Shown here: piece after piece, positions 35,208 through 45,832 of the stretch
Position numbering within the stretch: the first letter of the stretch is position 1
Layout: each line of letters opens with the position of its first letter
Made by a program: the position numbers and the translations under genes
Origin: Polyangiaceae bacterium
GTDB lineage: Bacteria > Myxococcota_A > Polyangia > Polyangiales > Polyangiaceae
Direction: 5' to 3'
DNA length: 64,000 bases
Assembly: GCA_015075635.1 (NCBI GenBank)
Contig: JABTUA010000003.1
Span: 1,116,001 to 1,180,000, forward strand
Notes under the pieces: generated by a model
The model's database searches: none
Told to the model about the DNA's origin: nothing
Seen by the model: the letters and a program-made list of their open reading frames with translations, nothing else

Positions 35208-35938
35208 TGAAGCGCGTCCAGCTGCTCGTACCCGCGCTCCTGGCGGCGCTCGCGCTGCTCTTCACCAGCGCGGCCTGGGCCGAGAAGTCCGCGCCGGCCG
35301 CTGCCACCGCAGCTCACGGTTCGCCGGACGCGGAGGGGGCACACGGCGAGGACCACGGTCCGGGGCCCATCAACTGGTTCTACGGCATGCTCGCGGAGAC
35401 CGACACCCAGGAGCCGAACCTGCTGTTCCGCCCCAAGGGGATGCAGCCGCCGCTCGGCGCGATGCTGCTCAACACGGCCATCCTCTTCTACGTGATCTTC
35501 CGGGTGGGCCGCCGCCCGCTGACCGACGCGCTCAAGAAGCGCAAGGCCGCGATCATGCAAGGCATGGACGACGCCGCGCGCATGAAGGAAGAAGCAGCGG
35601 ACCGCCTCGCCGACTACGAGGAGAAGCTCGCTCACATCGACGAGGAGGTCGAGCGCCTCAAGCGCGAGATGCGCGAAGCCGGCCAGGCGGAGCGCGCTCG
35701 GATCCTGGCGGAGGCCAAGGAGCGCAGCCTGCGCATGGAGCGCGACGCACGCATCCTGATCGAGCAGGAGCTCAAGGCAGCTCGCCAGGACCTGATACGC
35801 GAGGCCGTCGAAGGCGCGGTGAAGACCGCGGGGGAGCGGCTGACCAAGGAGATCGGCGCTGCGGACCACGCGCGTCTGGCAGACGAGTACCTGGCCGCGC
35901 TCGACAAGGCCGTCGTCACCAAGGGAGGTCAGGCGTGA
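35207..35938 (+). CDS. atpF: ATP synthase F0 subunit b with signal-like N-terminus
   Basis: The product is 243 residues, longer than E. coli b (156). The N-terminus is a typical cleavable signal (LLVPALLAALALLFTSAAWA), followed by a His/Gly-rich segment. A membrane helix (LGAMLLNTAILFYVIFRVG, about 82-100) and a long Glu/Arg/Ala coiled coil follow. The extra N-terminal signal is known in several deltaproteobacterial b subunits. The ATG shares one base with the b' stop (TGATG), and the 3' end overlaps the delta gene by 4 bp. The protein forms the stator between F0 and F1. Confidence 0.9.
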   Translation: MKRVQLLVPALLAALALLFTSAAWAEKSAPAAATAAHGSPDAEGAHGEDHGPGPINWFYGMLAETDTQEPNLLFRPKGMQPPLGAMLLNTAILFYVIFRVGRRPLTDALKKRKAAIMQGMDDAARMKEEAADRLADYEEKLAHIDEEVERLKREMREAGQAERARILAEAKERSLRMERDARILIEQELKAARQDLIREAVEGAVKTAGERLTKEIGAADHARLADEYLAALDKAVVTKGGQA

Positions 35939-36477
35939 TCAGCTCCGCCGTCATCGAACGCTACGCCCGCGCCATCTTCGAGCTCGGGGTCGAGACCGGC
36001 CAGCTCACCCAGCTGACCGACCAGGTTCGCCAGTTCGCCGCGGTCTACGCCTCGAGCCGCGAGCTGCGCATGGTGGGCGAGAACCCGCTCATCCCCGAAG
36101 AGCAGCGCGATGCCGTGATCAAGGAGGTGGGCACGCGCCTCGGCCTGACGGAGCTCGGGCTGAACGCCGTTCGCCTGCTGGCGCAGCGGCGCCGGCTCTC
36201 CGCCTTGCAGGACGTCGCCAAGCGGCTCGGCGGCCTGGCCGACGAGAAGGCCGGGATCGTCCGTGCCAAGGTCGTCACCGCGGCGCCGATGACGGAGGAC
36301 TTCTACTCCAAGCTCGCGCAGAAGCTCGAGGCCAAGACCCGCATGAAGGTGGTCATCGAGCGCGCGCAAGACCCGAGCTTGATCGCCGGCGTGGTGACCA
36401 AGATCGGGGACAACACCATCGACGGGAGCTTGAAGGGGCGGTTGCAGGCTTTGGAGAGGTCTTTGCTCCAGGCTTGA
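35935..36477 (+). CDS. atpH: ATP synthase F1 subunit delta
   Basis: The 180-residue OSCP/delta protein joins the stator to the alpha3beta3 head. Typical features are the N-terminal ERYARAIFELG helix and the C-terminal conserved region (RAKVVTAAPMTEDFYSKL ... GGVVTKIGDNTIDGSLKGRL reading with IAGV). It starts at a GTG overlapping atpF by 4 bp, and atpA follows after 18 bp. Confidence 0.95.
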   Translation: MISSAVIERYARAIFELGVETGQLTQLTDQVRQFAAVYASSRELRMVGENPLIPEEQRDAVIKEVGTRLGLTELGLNAVRLLAQRRRLSALQDVAKRLGGLADEKAGIVRAKVVTAAPMTEDFYSKLAQKLEAKTRMKVVIERAQDPSLIAGVVTKIGDNTIDGSLKGRLQALERSLLQA

Positions 36478-36495
36478 AGATTTAGGAAAAATACC

Positions 36496-38178
36496 ATGCA
36501 GCTCAGCGCCGACGAAATCAGCCAAATCATCAAGAAGCAGATCCAGAACTTCGATCGCGCCGCCGTGGTCACCGAGACGGGGACGGTGCTCACCAGCGGT
36601 GACGGCATCGCGCGCGTCCATGGCCTGGAAGGCGCCATGTCCGGCGAGCTGGTCGAGTTCCCGGGCGGCATCTTCGGCCTGGTGCTCAACCTGGAGCAGG
36701 ACAACGTCGGCATCGCGGTGCTCGGCGACGCGACCGCGGTGAAGGAAGGTGACACCGTCAAGCGCACCGGCCGCATCGCCGAGGTCCCCGTCGGCGAGGC
36801 CGTGATGGGCCGCGTGGTGAACGCGCTCGGTCAGCCCATCGACGGCAAGGGCCCCATCGAGAGCAATCAGCGCCGCCGCATCGAGATCAAGGCGCCGGGC
36901 ATCATCGGTCGCCAGCCGGTGAAGGAGCCGCTCCAGACCGGGCTCAAGGCCATCGACGCCATGATCCCCATCGGCCGCGGCCAGCGCGAGCTCATCATCG
37001 GCGACCGCCAGACCGGCAAGACGGCCATCGCCATCGACACCATCATCAACCAGAAGGGCAAGGACGTCTTCTGCGTCTACGTCGCCATCGGGCAGAAGGC
37101 CTCGACCGTGGCGCAGGTGGTCGAGAAGCTGAAGGCCCACGGCGCCATGGACTACACCACGGTGGTCATGGCCACGGCGACCGAGACGGCGCCGCTCCAG
37201 TTCCTGGCGCCGTACACCGGCGTGACCATCGGCGAGTACTTCCGCGACAGCGGCCGCCACGCCCTCTGCATCTACGACGACCTCTCGAAGCAAGCCGTCG
37301 CCTACCGCCAGATGTCCCTGCTCTTGCGCCGCCCACCGGGCCGCGAGGCGTATCCGGGCGACGTGTTCTACATCCACTCGCGCCTGCTCGAGCGCGCCGC
37401 CAAGCTGGCTCACCGCTGGTTCGTGGTGAAGAAGGGTCAGACGGTTCCCCCGGGCGACTGGAGCTTCAAGGGCGTGGACGGCAAGACGCACCTCGGCGAG
37501 GAGGGCAAGCACGAAGCCGAGAAGTCGCTCGGGGAGCAGAGCAACAAGGACGAGCTCGAGGTCGCCCGCGATCCGTACTCCGGTGGCTCCTTGACCGCGC
37601 TGCCCATCATCGAGACCCAGGCGGGCGACGTCTCGGCGTACATCCCCACCAACGTGATCTCCATCACGGACGGTCAGATCTTCCTGGAAGGCGACCTGTT
37701 CTACTCGGGCGTGCGCCCGGCCATCAACGTCGGCATCAGCGTCAGCCGCGTGGGCGGCAACGCCCAGATCAAGGCGATGAAGAAGTACGCCGGCACGCTG
37801 CGCCTGGATCTGGCGCAGTTCCGCGAGATGGCGGCCTTCGCGCAGTTCGCCAGCGATCTGGACGCCTCGACCCGGGCGCAGCTCGAGCGCGGGCAGCGCC
37901 TCACCGAGCTGCTCAAGCAGGGCCAATACGTGCCGCTGCCGGTCGAGAAGCAGGTGGTCATCGTCTACGCGGGCACCGGCGGCTTCGTGGACAAGCTGCC
38001 CGTCGAGTCGCTCAAGGAGTTCGAGCAGGAGCTGTACCGTCACATCGACGAGAAGCACCCCGACCTGTGGAGCGACATCCGTGACAAGCGCGAGATCACC
38101 GACGAGATCAAGAAGAAGCTCGACAAGGTGCTGAAGAAATTCGTGAAGAATTTCGTCGCCAGCGCCGAAGAGGAATGA
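36496..38178 (+). CDS. atpA: ATP synthase F1 subunit alpha, with enlarged loop
   Basis: The product is 560 residues against about 505-515 in most bacteria. Walker A is GDRQTGKTAIAID. The N-terminal crown (GDGIARVHGLEGAMSGELVEF) and the Arg-finger region (VGGNAQIKAMK) are normal. The extra length lies mainly between HSRLLERAAKL and GSLTALPIIETQ (about residues 307-360). There a charged insert of about 35-40 residues (WSFKGVDGK, KHEAEKSLGEQSNKDELEV) replaces the short E. coli loop. An AGGAAAA-like ribosome site precedes the ATG. Alpha subunits bind non-catalytic nucleotide and alternate with beta, which is not encoded here. Confidence 0.96.
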   Translation: MQLSADEISQIIKKQIQNFDRAAVVTETGTVLTSGDGIARVHGLEGAMSGELVEFPGGIFGLVLNLEQDNVGIAVLGDATAVKEGDTVKRTGRIAEVPVGEAVMGRVVNALGQPIDGKGPIESNQRRRIEIKAPGIIGRQPVKEPLQTGLKAIDAMIPIGRGQRELIIGDRQTGKTAIAIDTIINQKGKDVFCVYVAIGQKASTVAQVVEKLKAHGAMDYTTVVMATATETAPLQFLAPYTGVTIGEYFRDSGRHALCIYDDLSKQAVAYRQMSLLLRRPPGREAYPGDVFYIHSRLLERAAKLAHRWFVVKKGQTVPPGDWSFKGVDGKTHLGEEGKHEAEKSLGEQSNKDELEVARDPYSGGSLTALPIIETQAGDVSAYIPTNVISITDGQIFLEGDLFYSGVRPAINVGISVSRVGGNAQIKAMKKYAGTLRLDLAQFREMAAFAQFASDLDASTRAQLERGQRLTELLKQGQYVPLPVEKQVVIVYAGTGGFVDKLPVESLKEFEQELYRHIDEKHPDLWSDIRDKREITDEIKKKLDKVLKKFVKNFVASAEEE

Positions 38179-38193
38179 GCCGGGAGCGCAGGC

Positions 38194-39102
38194 GTGGCCA
38201 ACCTCAAAGCGATTCGTAAGCGCATCAGCTCCGTCAAGAGCACGCAGAAGATCACGCGCGCCATGAAGATGGTGGCCGGCGCGCGGCTGAATCGCGCTCA
38301 GCAGCGGATCCTGGCGCTCCGTCCGTACGCCGTGAAGACCGGCCACGTTCTCGCGGAGGTCACGGCAGCGGCGAACCGGCGCCTGGAAGAAGGCGGCGGC
38401 AGCGGCGTGGACGCGGACCATCCGCTCCTGGCTCGCCGGGCCGAGAACAACGTTCTCATCCTGGTGATCACCAGCGATCGCGGTCTGTGCGGCGCGTTCA
38501 ACACCAACATCCTCAGGCTCGCAGAGCGCCAGTGGCGCGAGCGCGAAGCGCAGGGGCAAAAGGTGCAGATCGCCGTCATCGGGCGCAAAGGGCGCGACTA
38601 CTTCAAGCGCCGCAACGCGCCGGTGATGCACGTCTTCTCCGGCATCTGGGACCGGCTCGACCTCGAGCAAGCGCGCACCGTGGCGCGGGTGGTGCTGAAG
38701 CCGTTCCTGTCGGGCGAAGTGGACGCGATTCTGCTGGTGTACAACGAGTTCAAGAGCGCGATGACCCAGCGTGTGGTCTGCGAACCGCTCTTCCCCTTGC
38801 CCATCACGGAGGTCGAGGAGGCGGCGGAGCCGGCGCTCGAGCGCGAGTTCATCTTCGAGCCGAACAAGGAAGCGTTGCTCGAGCGCTTGGTTCCCATGTA
38901 CGTCGAGATCAGCGTGCTTCGCTCGCTGCTCGAGAGCATGGCCAGCGAGCTCGGCGCCCGTATGACCGCGATGGACTCGGCGACCAAGAACGCCGCCGAG
39001 ATGATCGACCGGTTGACGCTCAGCTACAACCGCGCCCGCCAGGCCGCGATCACCACCGAGCTCATGGAGATCATCGGTGGCGCCGAGGCCCTGAAGGGCT
39101 GA
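38194..39102 (+). CDS. atpG: ATP synthase F1 subunit gamma
   Basis: This 302-residue rotor shaft subunit starts at a GTG 15 bp after atpA. The N-terminal coil (IRKRISSVKSTQKITRAMKM) and the C-terminal coil (MDSATKNAAEMIDRLTLSYNRARQA) are classical, and SDRGLCGAFN is the family signature. In most bacteria atpD (beta) and atpC (epsilon) follow, but here the next gene is glmS. Confidence 0.96.
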   Translation: MANLKAIRKRISSVKSTQKITRAMKMVAGARLNRAQQRILALRPYAVKTGHVLAEVTAAANRRLEEGGGSGVDADHPLLARRAENNVLILVITSDRGLCGAFNTNILRLAERQWREREAQGQKVQIAVIGRKGRDYFKRRNAPVMHVFSGIWDRLDLEQARTVARVVLKPFLSGEVDAILLVYNEFKSAMTQRVVCEPLFPLPITEVEEAAEPALEREFIFEPNKEALLERLVPMYVEISVLRSLLESMASELGARMTAMDSATKNAAEMIDRLTLSYNRARQAAITTELMEIIGGAEALKG

Positions 39103-39213
39103 TTCCCGGTCCTCCCGGCGGAAAACTGGCCCTCTCGGCGCGCCGGTGGGAAATACCGGAGGCCTTGCCTCGGCTGAATGGCCTGGGCCCGGCGCGAACC
39201 TAGGAAAACCAGC

Positions 39214-41046
<1,833 letters not shown>

Positions 41047-41140
41047 CGGAGCGCCCAGCATGGCCGTGTGTGCAGCCTGCGACCAGCGCACTTCCTATCC
41101 ACGATTCTGGCGCTCGACGTTCGGCAATTTCCGTCGAAAC

Positions 41141-41380
41141 ATGACCGAGCGGCCCAAGATCTCGCCGCTGGTCACCTGCCCGCACTGCGGCGCCGACAAC
41201 GCGCAGCGCATGAGCTACGCCTTGGCTCAGGTCGTCGGCATCGCCGCGGTCGTGGTGCTGTCCTTCGTGGCGGTCGCACCGGTCTTCGGGACGAACCCCA
41301 TGCTGCTCGTGGGGCTCGCGCTCTAGTTGGTCTTCGACTACGTATGGTGGACGCGGGTGACACGCCTGGAGCGGATCTGA
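41141..41380 (+). pseudogene. Zinc-ribbon single-helix membrane protein with in-frame amber stop
   Basis: From the ATG at 41141 the frame codes for 61 residues with a zinc-ribbon knuckle (CPHCG) and a membrane helix (VVGIAAVVVLSFVAVAPVF), ending at TAG 41324-41326 after GLAL. The same frame then continues LVFDYVWWTRVTRLERI and stops at 41380, five bases before the next convergent gene ends. The extension is amphipathic and basic and looks like the natural cytosolic tail. A single TGG to TAG change would explain the stop. It could be a disrupted gene, a sequencing error, or a genuine short protein. A second zinc knuckle is absent. Confidence 0.55.
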
Positions 41381-41384
41381 AGCG

Positions 41385-42623
41385 TCATCCCAGGCGCCGC
41401 TTGGCTTCCCGCACGCCCGCCGCCGCGTCCACGCCGTGCGGGCAGGCGCTGCTGCAGGCACTGCAGCTCAAGCAAGCGTCGGACCAGCGCTCGTCCGGGG
41501 GAAGCTCCGCGTAGTGCGTGCGCGCCCGGTCGTGCCAGCCGTACTCGCGGTCGTACATCGAGAACTGGAGCACGTGTGGGATGGCGACGCCGGTCGGGCA
41601 CGCCGCCGTACAAGCGTCGCCGCAGCCACGGCAGTACTCGGGGCTGAGCGCCACGGCGTACTCTTCGAGCAGCGCGCGGTCTTCGGCGCCGAGCTTCTCC
41701 TTCACCGCGCCGGCGGCCAGATCCTGCGCGCTCTCGTCGGTGCCGATCTTCGAGTGCACCACCGAGGTCACCGCCTCCTGCTCCAGCACCCAGCGCAGGT
41801 TGGCCTGGAAGATCGAGTAGCGGCTCTTGGCGTAGCCCTCCGGGATGCGGTCCCCGCCGGGCTGCGACTTCATCACCACCACGCCGATGTCCTTCTGCTT
41901 GGCCTTGGCCAGGAGCGCAGGCAGCCCCGCGTCGGCGAAGTCGAGCACGTTCATCTTCACGAGCAGCATGTCGAACGCGCCTTTGTCGATGGCGTGGGCG
42001 AGGATCTTGGCGCGGTCGGCGTGGTGCGACGTGGCGCCGAAGAAGCGCACCTTGCCGGCCTTCTTCGCCTCCTCCATCGCCAGGTAGAGCTCCGGGTTGT
42101 CCAGGCGGTTCAGGCCGTTGTCGGGGATCTTGTGCCCGCCGCCCAGCCAGTGGAGCTGCATGATGTCCACGTGATCGACGCCCAGCCGGCCCAGGCTCTT
42201 GTCCAGTGAAGCCAAGATCTCGGCCTTGCTGTCGCCCGCGCCGGCGTCCCACTTCGTGCCGATGATCAGCTTCTCGCGCAGTCCCGGGCTCGACTTGAGC
42301 GCGCGCCGGATCACCTTCTCGCTGTCGCCGTAACAGATGGAGGTGTCGATGTAGTTCATCCCCTTGTCCACCGCGCGCACGATGGGCTCCGGACCCTTGA
42401 GCCCGCCGGCACCGATGCCGACCACCGAGATCTCGAGGCCAGTGCGCCCGAGGCGCCGGCGCGCGCTGACGGTCGCGGTCGCGTCGGCCATGCCTGGCCG
42501 GTCCTCGACGATGGGCGCGCCGGGGATGGGGCGCCGCCGGTACAGGTAGAGGCCTCCCGCGGCTCCGGCGCCGAGCACGCCCGCGCCGGCCAGGACCCGC
42601 AGGAAGCGACGGCGATCGATCAC
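41385..42623 (-). CDS. Tat-exported aldo/keto reductase with two 4Fe-4S motifs
   Basis: The protein has 412 residues. The start GTG at 42623 gives a twin-arginine signal (DRRRFLRVLAGAG). The AKR barrel shows the catalytic set Asp and Tyr (DTSICYGDSE), Lys (GTKWD) and His (MQLHW). The C-terminus carries two ferredoxin-like Cys clusters, CRGCGDACTAACP and CLSCSACSSACP. Such AKR-ferredoxin proteins are widespread in myxobacteria and anaerobes, and the electron donor and substrate are unknown. Export through Tat fits cofactor loading before transport. The start overlaps the upstream lipoprotein stop by 4 bp (GTGA), so the pair is coupled. Confidence 0.87.
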   Translation of the reverse strand: MIDRRRFLRVLAGAGVLGAGAAGGLYLYRRRPIPGAPIVEDRPGMADATATVSARRRLGRTGLEISVVGIGAGGLKGPEPIVRAVDKGMNYIDTSICYGDSEKVIRRALKSSPGLREKLIIGTKWDAGAGDSKAEILASLDKSLGRLGVDHVDIMQLHWLGGGHKIPDNGLNRLDNPELYLAMEEAKKAGKVRFFGATSHHADRAKILAHAIDKGAFDMLLVKMNVLDFADAGLPALLAKAKQKDIGVVVMKSQPGGDRIPEGYAKSRYSIFQANLRWVLEQEAVTSVVHSKIGTDESAQDLAAGAVKEKLGAEDRALLEEYAVALSPEYCRGCGDACTAACPTGVAIPHVLQFSMYDREYGWHDRARTHYAELPPDERWSDACLSCSACSSACPHGVDAAAGVREAKRRLG

Positions 42624-44236
42624 TGGAACTCCTGCTCGCTGACCAGCAGGCCCAACGCTCCGGCGCCCGCGCCCGAGGTCTGCCCCGCGCCGTCCGCGCC
42701 GCCCGTGGCGGCGATGGTGGCGACCTTGATGTTCCCACCGGTGCGCGCGGGCTTCGTGCCTTTCCACGCGATGCCGATGCTGGGCCCACCGGCGCCGCCG
42801 CCGCCGTGCCCGCCGTTGCCGCCCTTGGCGCCGCCGGCGCCGGCGCACGCTCCGGCTCCACCGGGCGCGCCGCTCGAGCCGCTGCCGCCGAGCTGTCCGA
42901 CGCCGCCCGCGCCGCCCTTGCCGCCGTTCACGGAGACGAAGTCGGAGTCGGTGATGGTCACACCGGACTCGAACACGACCAACGCGATGCTGGCGCCGCC
43001 CCCTTTGCCGCCCTCGCCGCCGATGCCGCCGCAGCCGCCGCTGCCACCGCCGCCACCCGACGCGCCGGTGGGAGGATTGGGTCCGGTGGTTCCGCAGGAA
43101 GACGGCGCTTTGGCTGCGCCGCCGCCGCCGCCGCCCTGTCCGTTGCCTCCGTTGGTGCCGAACCCGCCGGCGCTCGAGATCCATCCGCTCGCCGTGACCT
43201 TGCCCGGGCTCTTGCTGCCCTCGCCGTTCGGGCCGTCCGCCCCGGCCTTGCCGGGCTTGCCGGCGCCCACAGTGCCGCAGCTCCAGCCGCCCGGCAGGGT
43301 CGGATCCTCGCCGACGCCGCCCAGCCCGCCGCCCAGGTTGGGCTCACCGTCGGTGCCGGAGCCGGCTGTGCCGGTGCCCACGCCCGCGACGCCGCCCCAG
43401 CCGCCCGTGCTCTCCGGGAAGCCGCAGCCGCTCACCGTCTGGGCGCCGCCCTTCGGATCGGCGTTGCACTGGTTCTTGCCGGGGTTGCCGTTCTTGCCGG
43501 AGTCCGCGACGCCCGGCGTGGTGTAGCCGGCGACGCCGGTCGCGCCGGTCCCCGCCGTCACCTTCAAGCGCCTGAGCTTCACGTTCTTGGAGCTGCCCAC
43601 CACGATGCCCATGCTCCCGGCCCCCGGCGAGGTGGCGTTCGCCGCGGTGACGTCGAAGTCTTCGATGCTGGTGCCGATGACGAGATCCTGGATCTCGATC
43701 ACGCCGTTGCTGGGGCCCAAGAGCTGTGTCTTCGTGCCGCTCTGGTAGTCCCAGGTATCGCAGTCGAAGCCGCCGTACAGCGACACGCCGTCCGTGAACG
43801 AGTCGAGGGTGAGCTGCCCGTCGAAGGAGCCGGAGGTGGCGCAGGCGTAGACGCGCTTCTTCTCGTTCGCGGCGACGCCGATGGCCTGGTCGATGCTCTT
43901 GTAGGGCTTGGCTCGCGTGCCGTTGCCGTCGATGTCGTCGCCCTTCGGTGAGACGAACACGGCGAAGCTCTCGTGGATGACGCAGGCGTCTTCCGACGGC
44001 GCCTTGGTGGCGTCGCAGCCCGGACCGCCGCCGCCGAAGTTGCTGAGGCCGCCGCTGCCGGAGGCGTTGCCGCTGCCGCCGTTGCCGGAGGCGTTGCCGC
44101 TGCCGCCGTTGCCGCTGCCGCCGCCGAAGTTGGGGTTGTTCGGCGAGTAGCCGCCGCCGCGCTTCGAGCCGCAGGCGAGCGTGGCGACGCCGGCCGTGAT
44201 CAGGATGGAGAGCGCGAAGCGGGCTCCGAGGCGCAT
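42620..44236 (-). CDS. Gly-rich beta-helix lipoprotein
   Basis: The 538-residue protein has a signal peptide with the lipobox TLAC and a Gly/Ser/Asn linker (GGSGNASGNGGSGN). A pectate-lyase-like/DUF1565 opening follows (FVSPKGDDIDGNGTRAKPYK, then SIDQAI). A long Gly-rich region (about residues 250-520) dominates the rest, with GGxGG turns typical of a right-handed or polyglycine helix. This type is common among myxobacterial surface lipoproteins. It is encoded before, and coupled to, the Tat-exported reductase. Function unknown; a surface scaffold or glycan-binding role is plausible. Confidence 0.8.
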   Translation of the reverse strand: MRLGARFALSILITAGVATLACGSKRGGGYSPNNPNFGGGSGNGGSGNASGNGGSGNASGSGGLSNFGGGGPGCDATKAPSEDACVIHESFAVFVSPKGDDIDGNGTRAKPYKSIDQAIGVAANEKKRVYACATSGSFDGQLTLDSFTDGVSLYGGFDCDTWDYQSGTKTQLLGPSNGVIEIQDLVIGTSIEDFDVTAANATSPGAGSMGIVVGSSKNVKLRRLKVTAGTGATGVAGYTTPGVADSGKNGNPGKNQCNADPKGGAQTVSGCGFPESTGGWGGVAGVGTGTAGSGTDGEPNLGGGLGGVGEDPTLPGGWSCGTVGAGKPGKAGADGPNGEGSKSPGKVTASGWISSAGGFGTNGGNGQGGGGGGAAKAPSSCGTTGPNPPTGASGGGGGSGGCGGIGGEGGKGGGASIALVVFESGVTITDSDFVSVNGGKGGAGGVGQLGGSGSSGAPGGAGACAGAGGAKGGNGGHGGGGAGGPSIGIAWKGTKPARTGGNIKVATIAATGGADGAGQTSGAGAGALGLLVSEQEFQ

Positions 44237-44256
44237 GCGGCCAGTATACTGGCGCC

Positions 44257-45006
44257 GTGCAGCTCTCGCTCGTCGTCCTGCTCGCGGTCCTGGCGCTCGG
44301 GCTTTTTGCCGGCGTGCTCTTGGTGAGCCAGGTGGCGGGTACCGCGCTCCGGCAGGCGCTGTCGATGGCTCGCCTCGCCGCGCGACCGGAGCGACCCATC
44401 GGGGAGCTGACCTCCGGCCCGCGCCGCGTGCAGGGCTTCGCCGGCCTTGCGACCAGCCAGAGCGACCGCGAGGTCCTGCTCACCAGCCCCATCAGCGGGC
44501 GGCCCTGCCTGGCCTACGAGCTCGAGCTCAGCGTGGACGGGAAGCGTTGTTACAGCGAGAGGCAAGCGCTCCCCTGCGTGCTGCGCGACGGCTCCGGCGA
44601 GCTCGAGCTGCCGCTGCCGAGCGCGGAGCTCGTGCTCGAGCGGGGCGAGACCTGGCGCGGCGTGCTGGAGTCCGCGCCGCCGCCCGGCCTCTCGCCCGCC
44701 CTGCTCCAGAAGCTGATCTCCGCCAAGAACGCCTTCGTGCAGCGCGAGCGGCTCGCCCCGGACGCCGCCGCCGATCTGAGCGTGCGCAGCGTCGGCAGCG
44801 GCGACGTGCTCCACGTGACGGGCGAGGTGATCCAAGGTGGTCAGAGCGTCTCCTTGATGGCGGGGCGGCAGGTGTGCGTGTCGGACCGACCTTTCGCGGA
44901 AGTAGCGAAGAGAGAAGGTTTGTTCGCCGTCGGCGGCGTGGCGCTGGCGCTCTTCGTCGTCAGCGTGGTGGTGGCGGTGGCGACGGCCATCCTCGGCAAG
45001 AGCTGA
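44257..45006 (+). CDS. GIDE/BAM-domain two-helix membrane protein
   Basis: The product is 249 residues with a GTG start. There is one helix at each end (residues 3-28 and 222-245). The intervening domain (about 45-215) holds SPISGRPCLAYELELSV, close to the core of the GIDE (BAM) domain known from mitochondrial MUL1/MAPL and its bacterial relatives. No RING finger is present. In bacteria the role of GIDE domains is unclear; a membrane-stress function has been proposed for eukaryotic relatives. It is divergent from the Gly-rich lipoprotein gene, with 20 bp between starts, so promoters must overlap coding DNA. Confidence 0.7.
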   Translation: MQLSLVVLLAVLALGLFAGVLLVSQVAGTALRQALSMARLAARPERPIGELTSGPRRVQGFAGLATSQSDREVLLTSPISGRPCLAYELELSVDGKRCYSERQALPCVLRDGSGELELPLPSAELVLERGETWRGVLESAPPPGLSPALLQKLISAKNAFVQRERLAPDAAADLSVRSVGSGDVLHVTGEVIQGGQSVSLMAGRQVCVSDRPFAEVAKREGLFAVGGVALALFVVSVVVAVATAILGKS

Positions 45007-45051
45007 CTCGCCTTGACGAAGGGCCGCTCGTTCGGAATCCTCGTGGGTCTC

Positions 45052-45825
45052 ATGGCGTCCCGATCCACCGCGCTCCCGCTCTTCCTCGTCGTGCTCGCCG
45101 CTTGCGGCGGTCAGAAGGCCCAAGGCTCCGAGGCGAGCACTCCGGGCATGAAGGAGAAGTCCTCCGAGCCCGCCACGGCGGAGGCCAAGCCCGACGCCAG
45201 CTCGAAGGAGCAAGCGGAAGACGAGAAGGCATCGAGCGAGCTGCCCAAGGAGTGCGCGAAGAAGGACGACAAGCTGTGCGTGCCGCCGGTCGCCTTCGTG
45301 AACCGCCTCTGCCAGGGCAACTTCCCCAGCGTGGCCCTCGCCTTGTTCAAGAAGGAGACGCCCTGGACCCGCGGCTACCTGACGCGCAAGACCAAGGCCT
45401 GGAACGCCTCCGGCGGCGCCGCCTCCAGCGACGAGCTCGAGTTCGACGAGGAGGTGCTGGTGCTCCGGCATCGGGCCGCGGATCTCGGCGGCATGCAAGT
45501 CAGCGGAGCGGGCGGCGGGTTCGACGCCCTGCGCTGGAACGGCTCCTGCGTCACCCTCGCCAAGGAAGAGCTCACCCTCAGCACGCCGCCCAAGGCCAAG
45601 AACTCCCGCGTCGAGTGGCGCTTGATCGACGACAAGATGCGCGAGGCGATGCGCAACGATCCGAAGCTCGACAAGGCCTACAAGGACCGGCAGAAGGAGT
45701 GCAAAGGCGCCACCATGGGCACGGTGAGCGACAAGTGCGTCAAGTTCGACAACGCGCTCTCCGACGCCATCGTGAGCTACGTGCGTGGCGGCGGCGACGT
45801 GGGGAAGCCGGAGCGGTTGCCGTAG
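45052..45825 (+). CDS. Lipoprotein of unknown family
   Basis: The protein has 257 residues from the ATG at 45052 (a TTG 39 bp upstream is in frame). The signal ends in the lipobox VLAAC. A Lys/Glu/Ala-rich linker follows, then a folded domain of about 180 residues with CAKKDDKLCVPPVAFVNRLC, a Trp-rich stretch (TPWTRGYLTRKTKAWNA) and FDALRWNGSCVTL. Four or more cysteines are likely paired. I do not recognise the domain. It lies 45 bp after the GIDE gene on the same strand. Confidence 0.75.
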   Translation: MASRSTALPLFLVVLAACGGQKAQGSEASTPGMKEKSSEPATAEAKPDASSKEQAEDEKASSELPKECAKKDDKLCVPPVAFVNRLCQGNFPSVALALFKKETPWTRGYLTRKTKAWNASGGAASSDELEFDEEVLVLRHRAADLGGMQVSGAGGGFDALRWNGSCVTLAKEELTLSTPPKAKNSRVEWRLIDDKMREAMRNDPKLDKAYKDRQKECKGATMGTVSDKCVKFDNALSDAIVSYVRGGGDVGKPERLP

Positions 45826-45832
45826 TTTCCCG

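Noticed and set aside
35929..38670. 913-codon minus-strand frame across atpH, atpA and part of atpG
   Set aside because: It lies opposite highly conserved ATP synthase genes and shows no motifs.
39103..39213. Possible glmS ribozyme upstream of glmS
   Set aside because: The interval is only 111 bp, and no ribozyme core could be recognised. Such ribozymes are typical of Firmicutes.
42650..44160. Dense short G/C repeats that could be a structural repeat region
   Set aside because: They are explained by Gly-rich codons of the lipoprotein on the minus strand.
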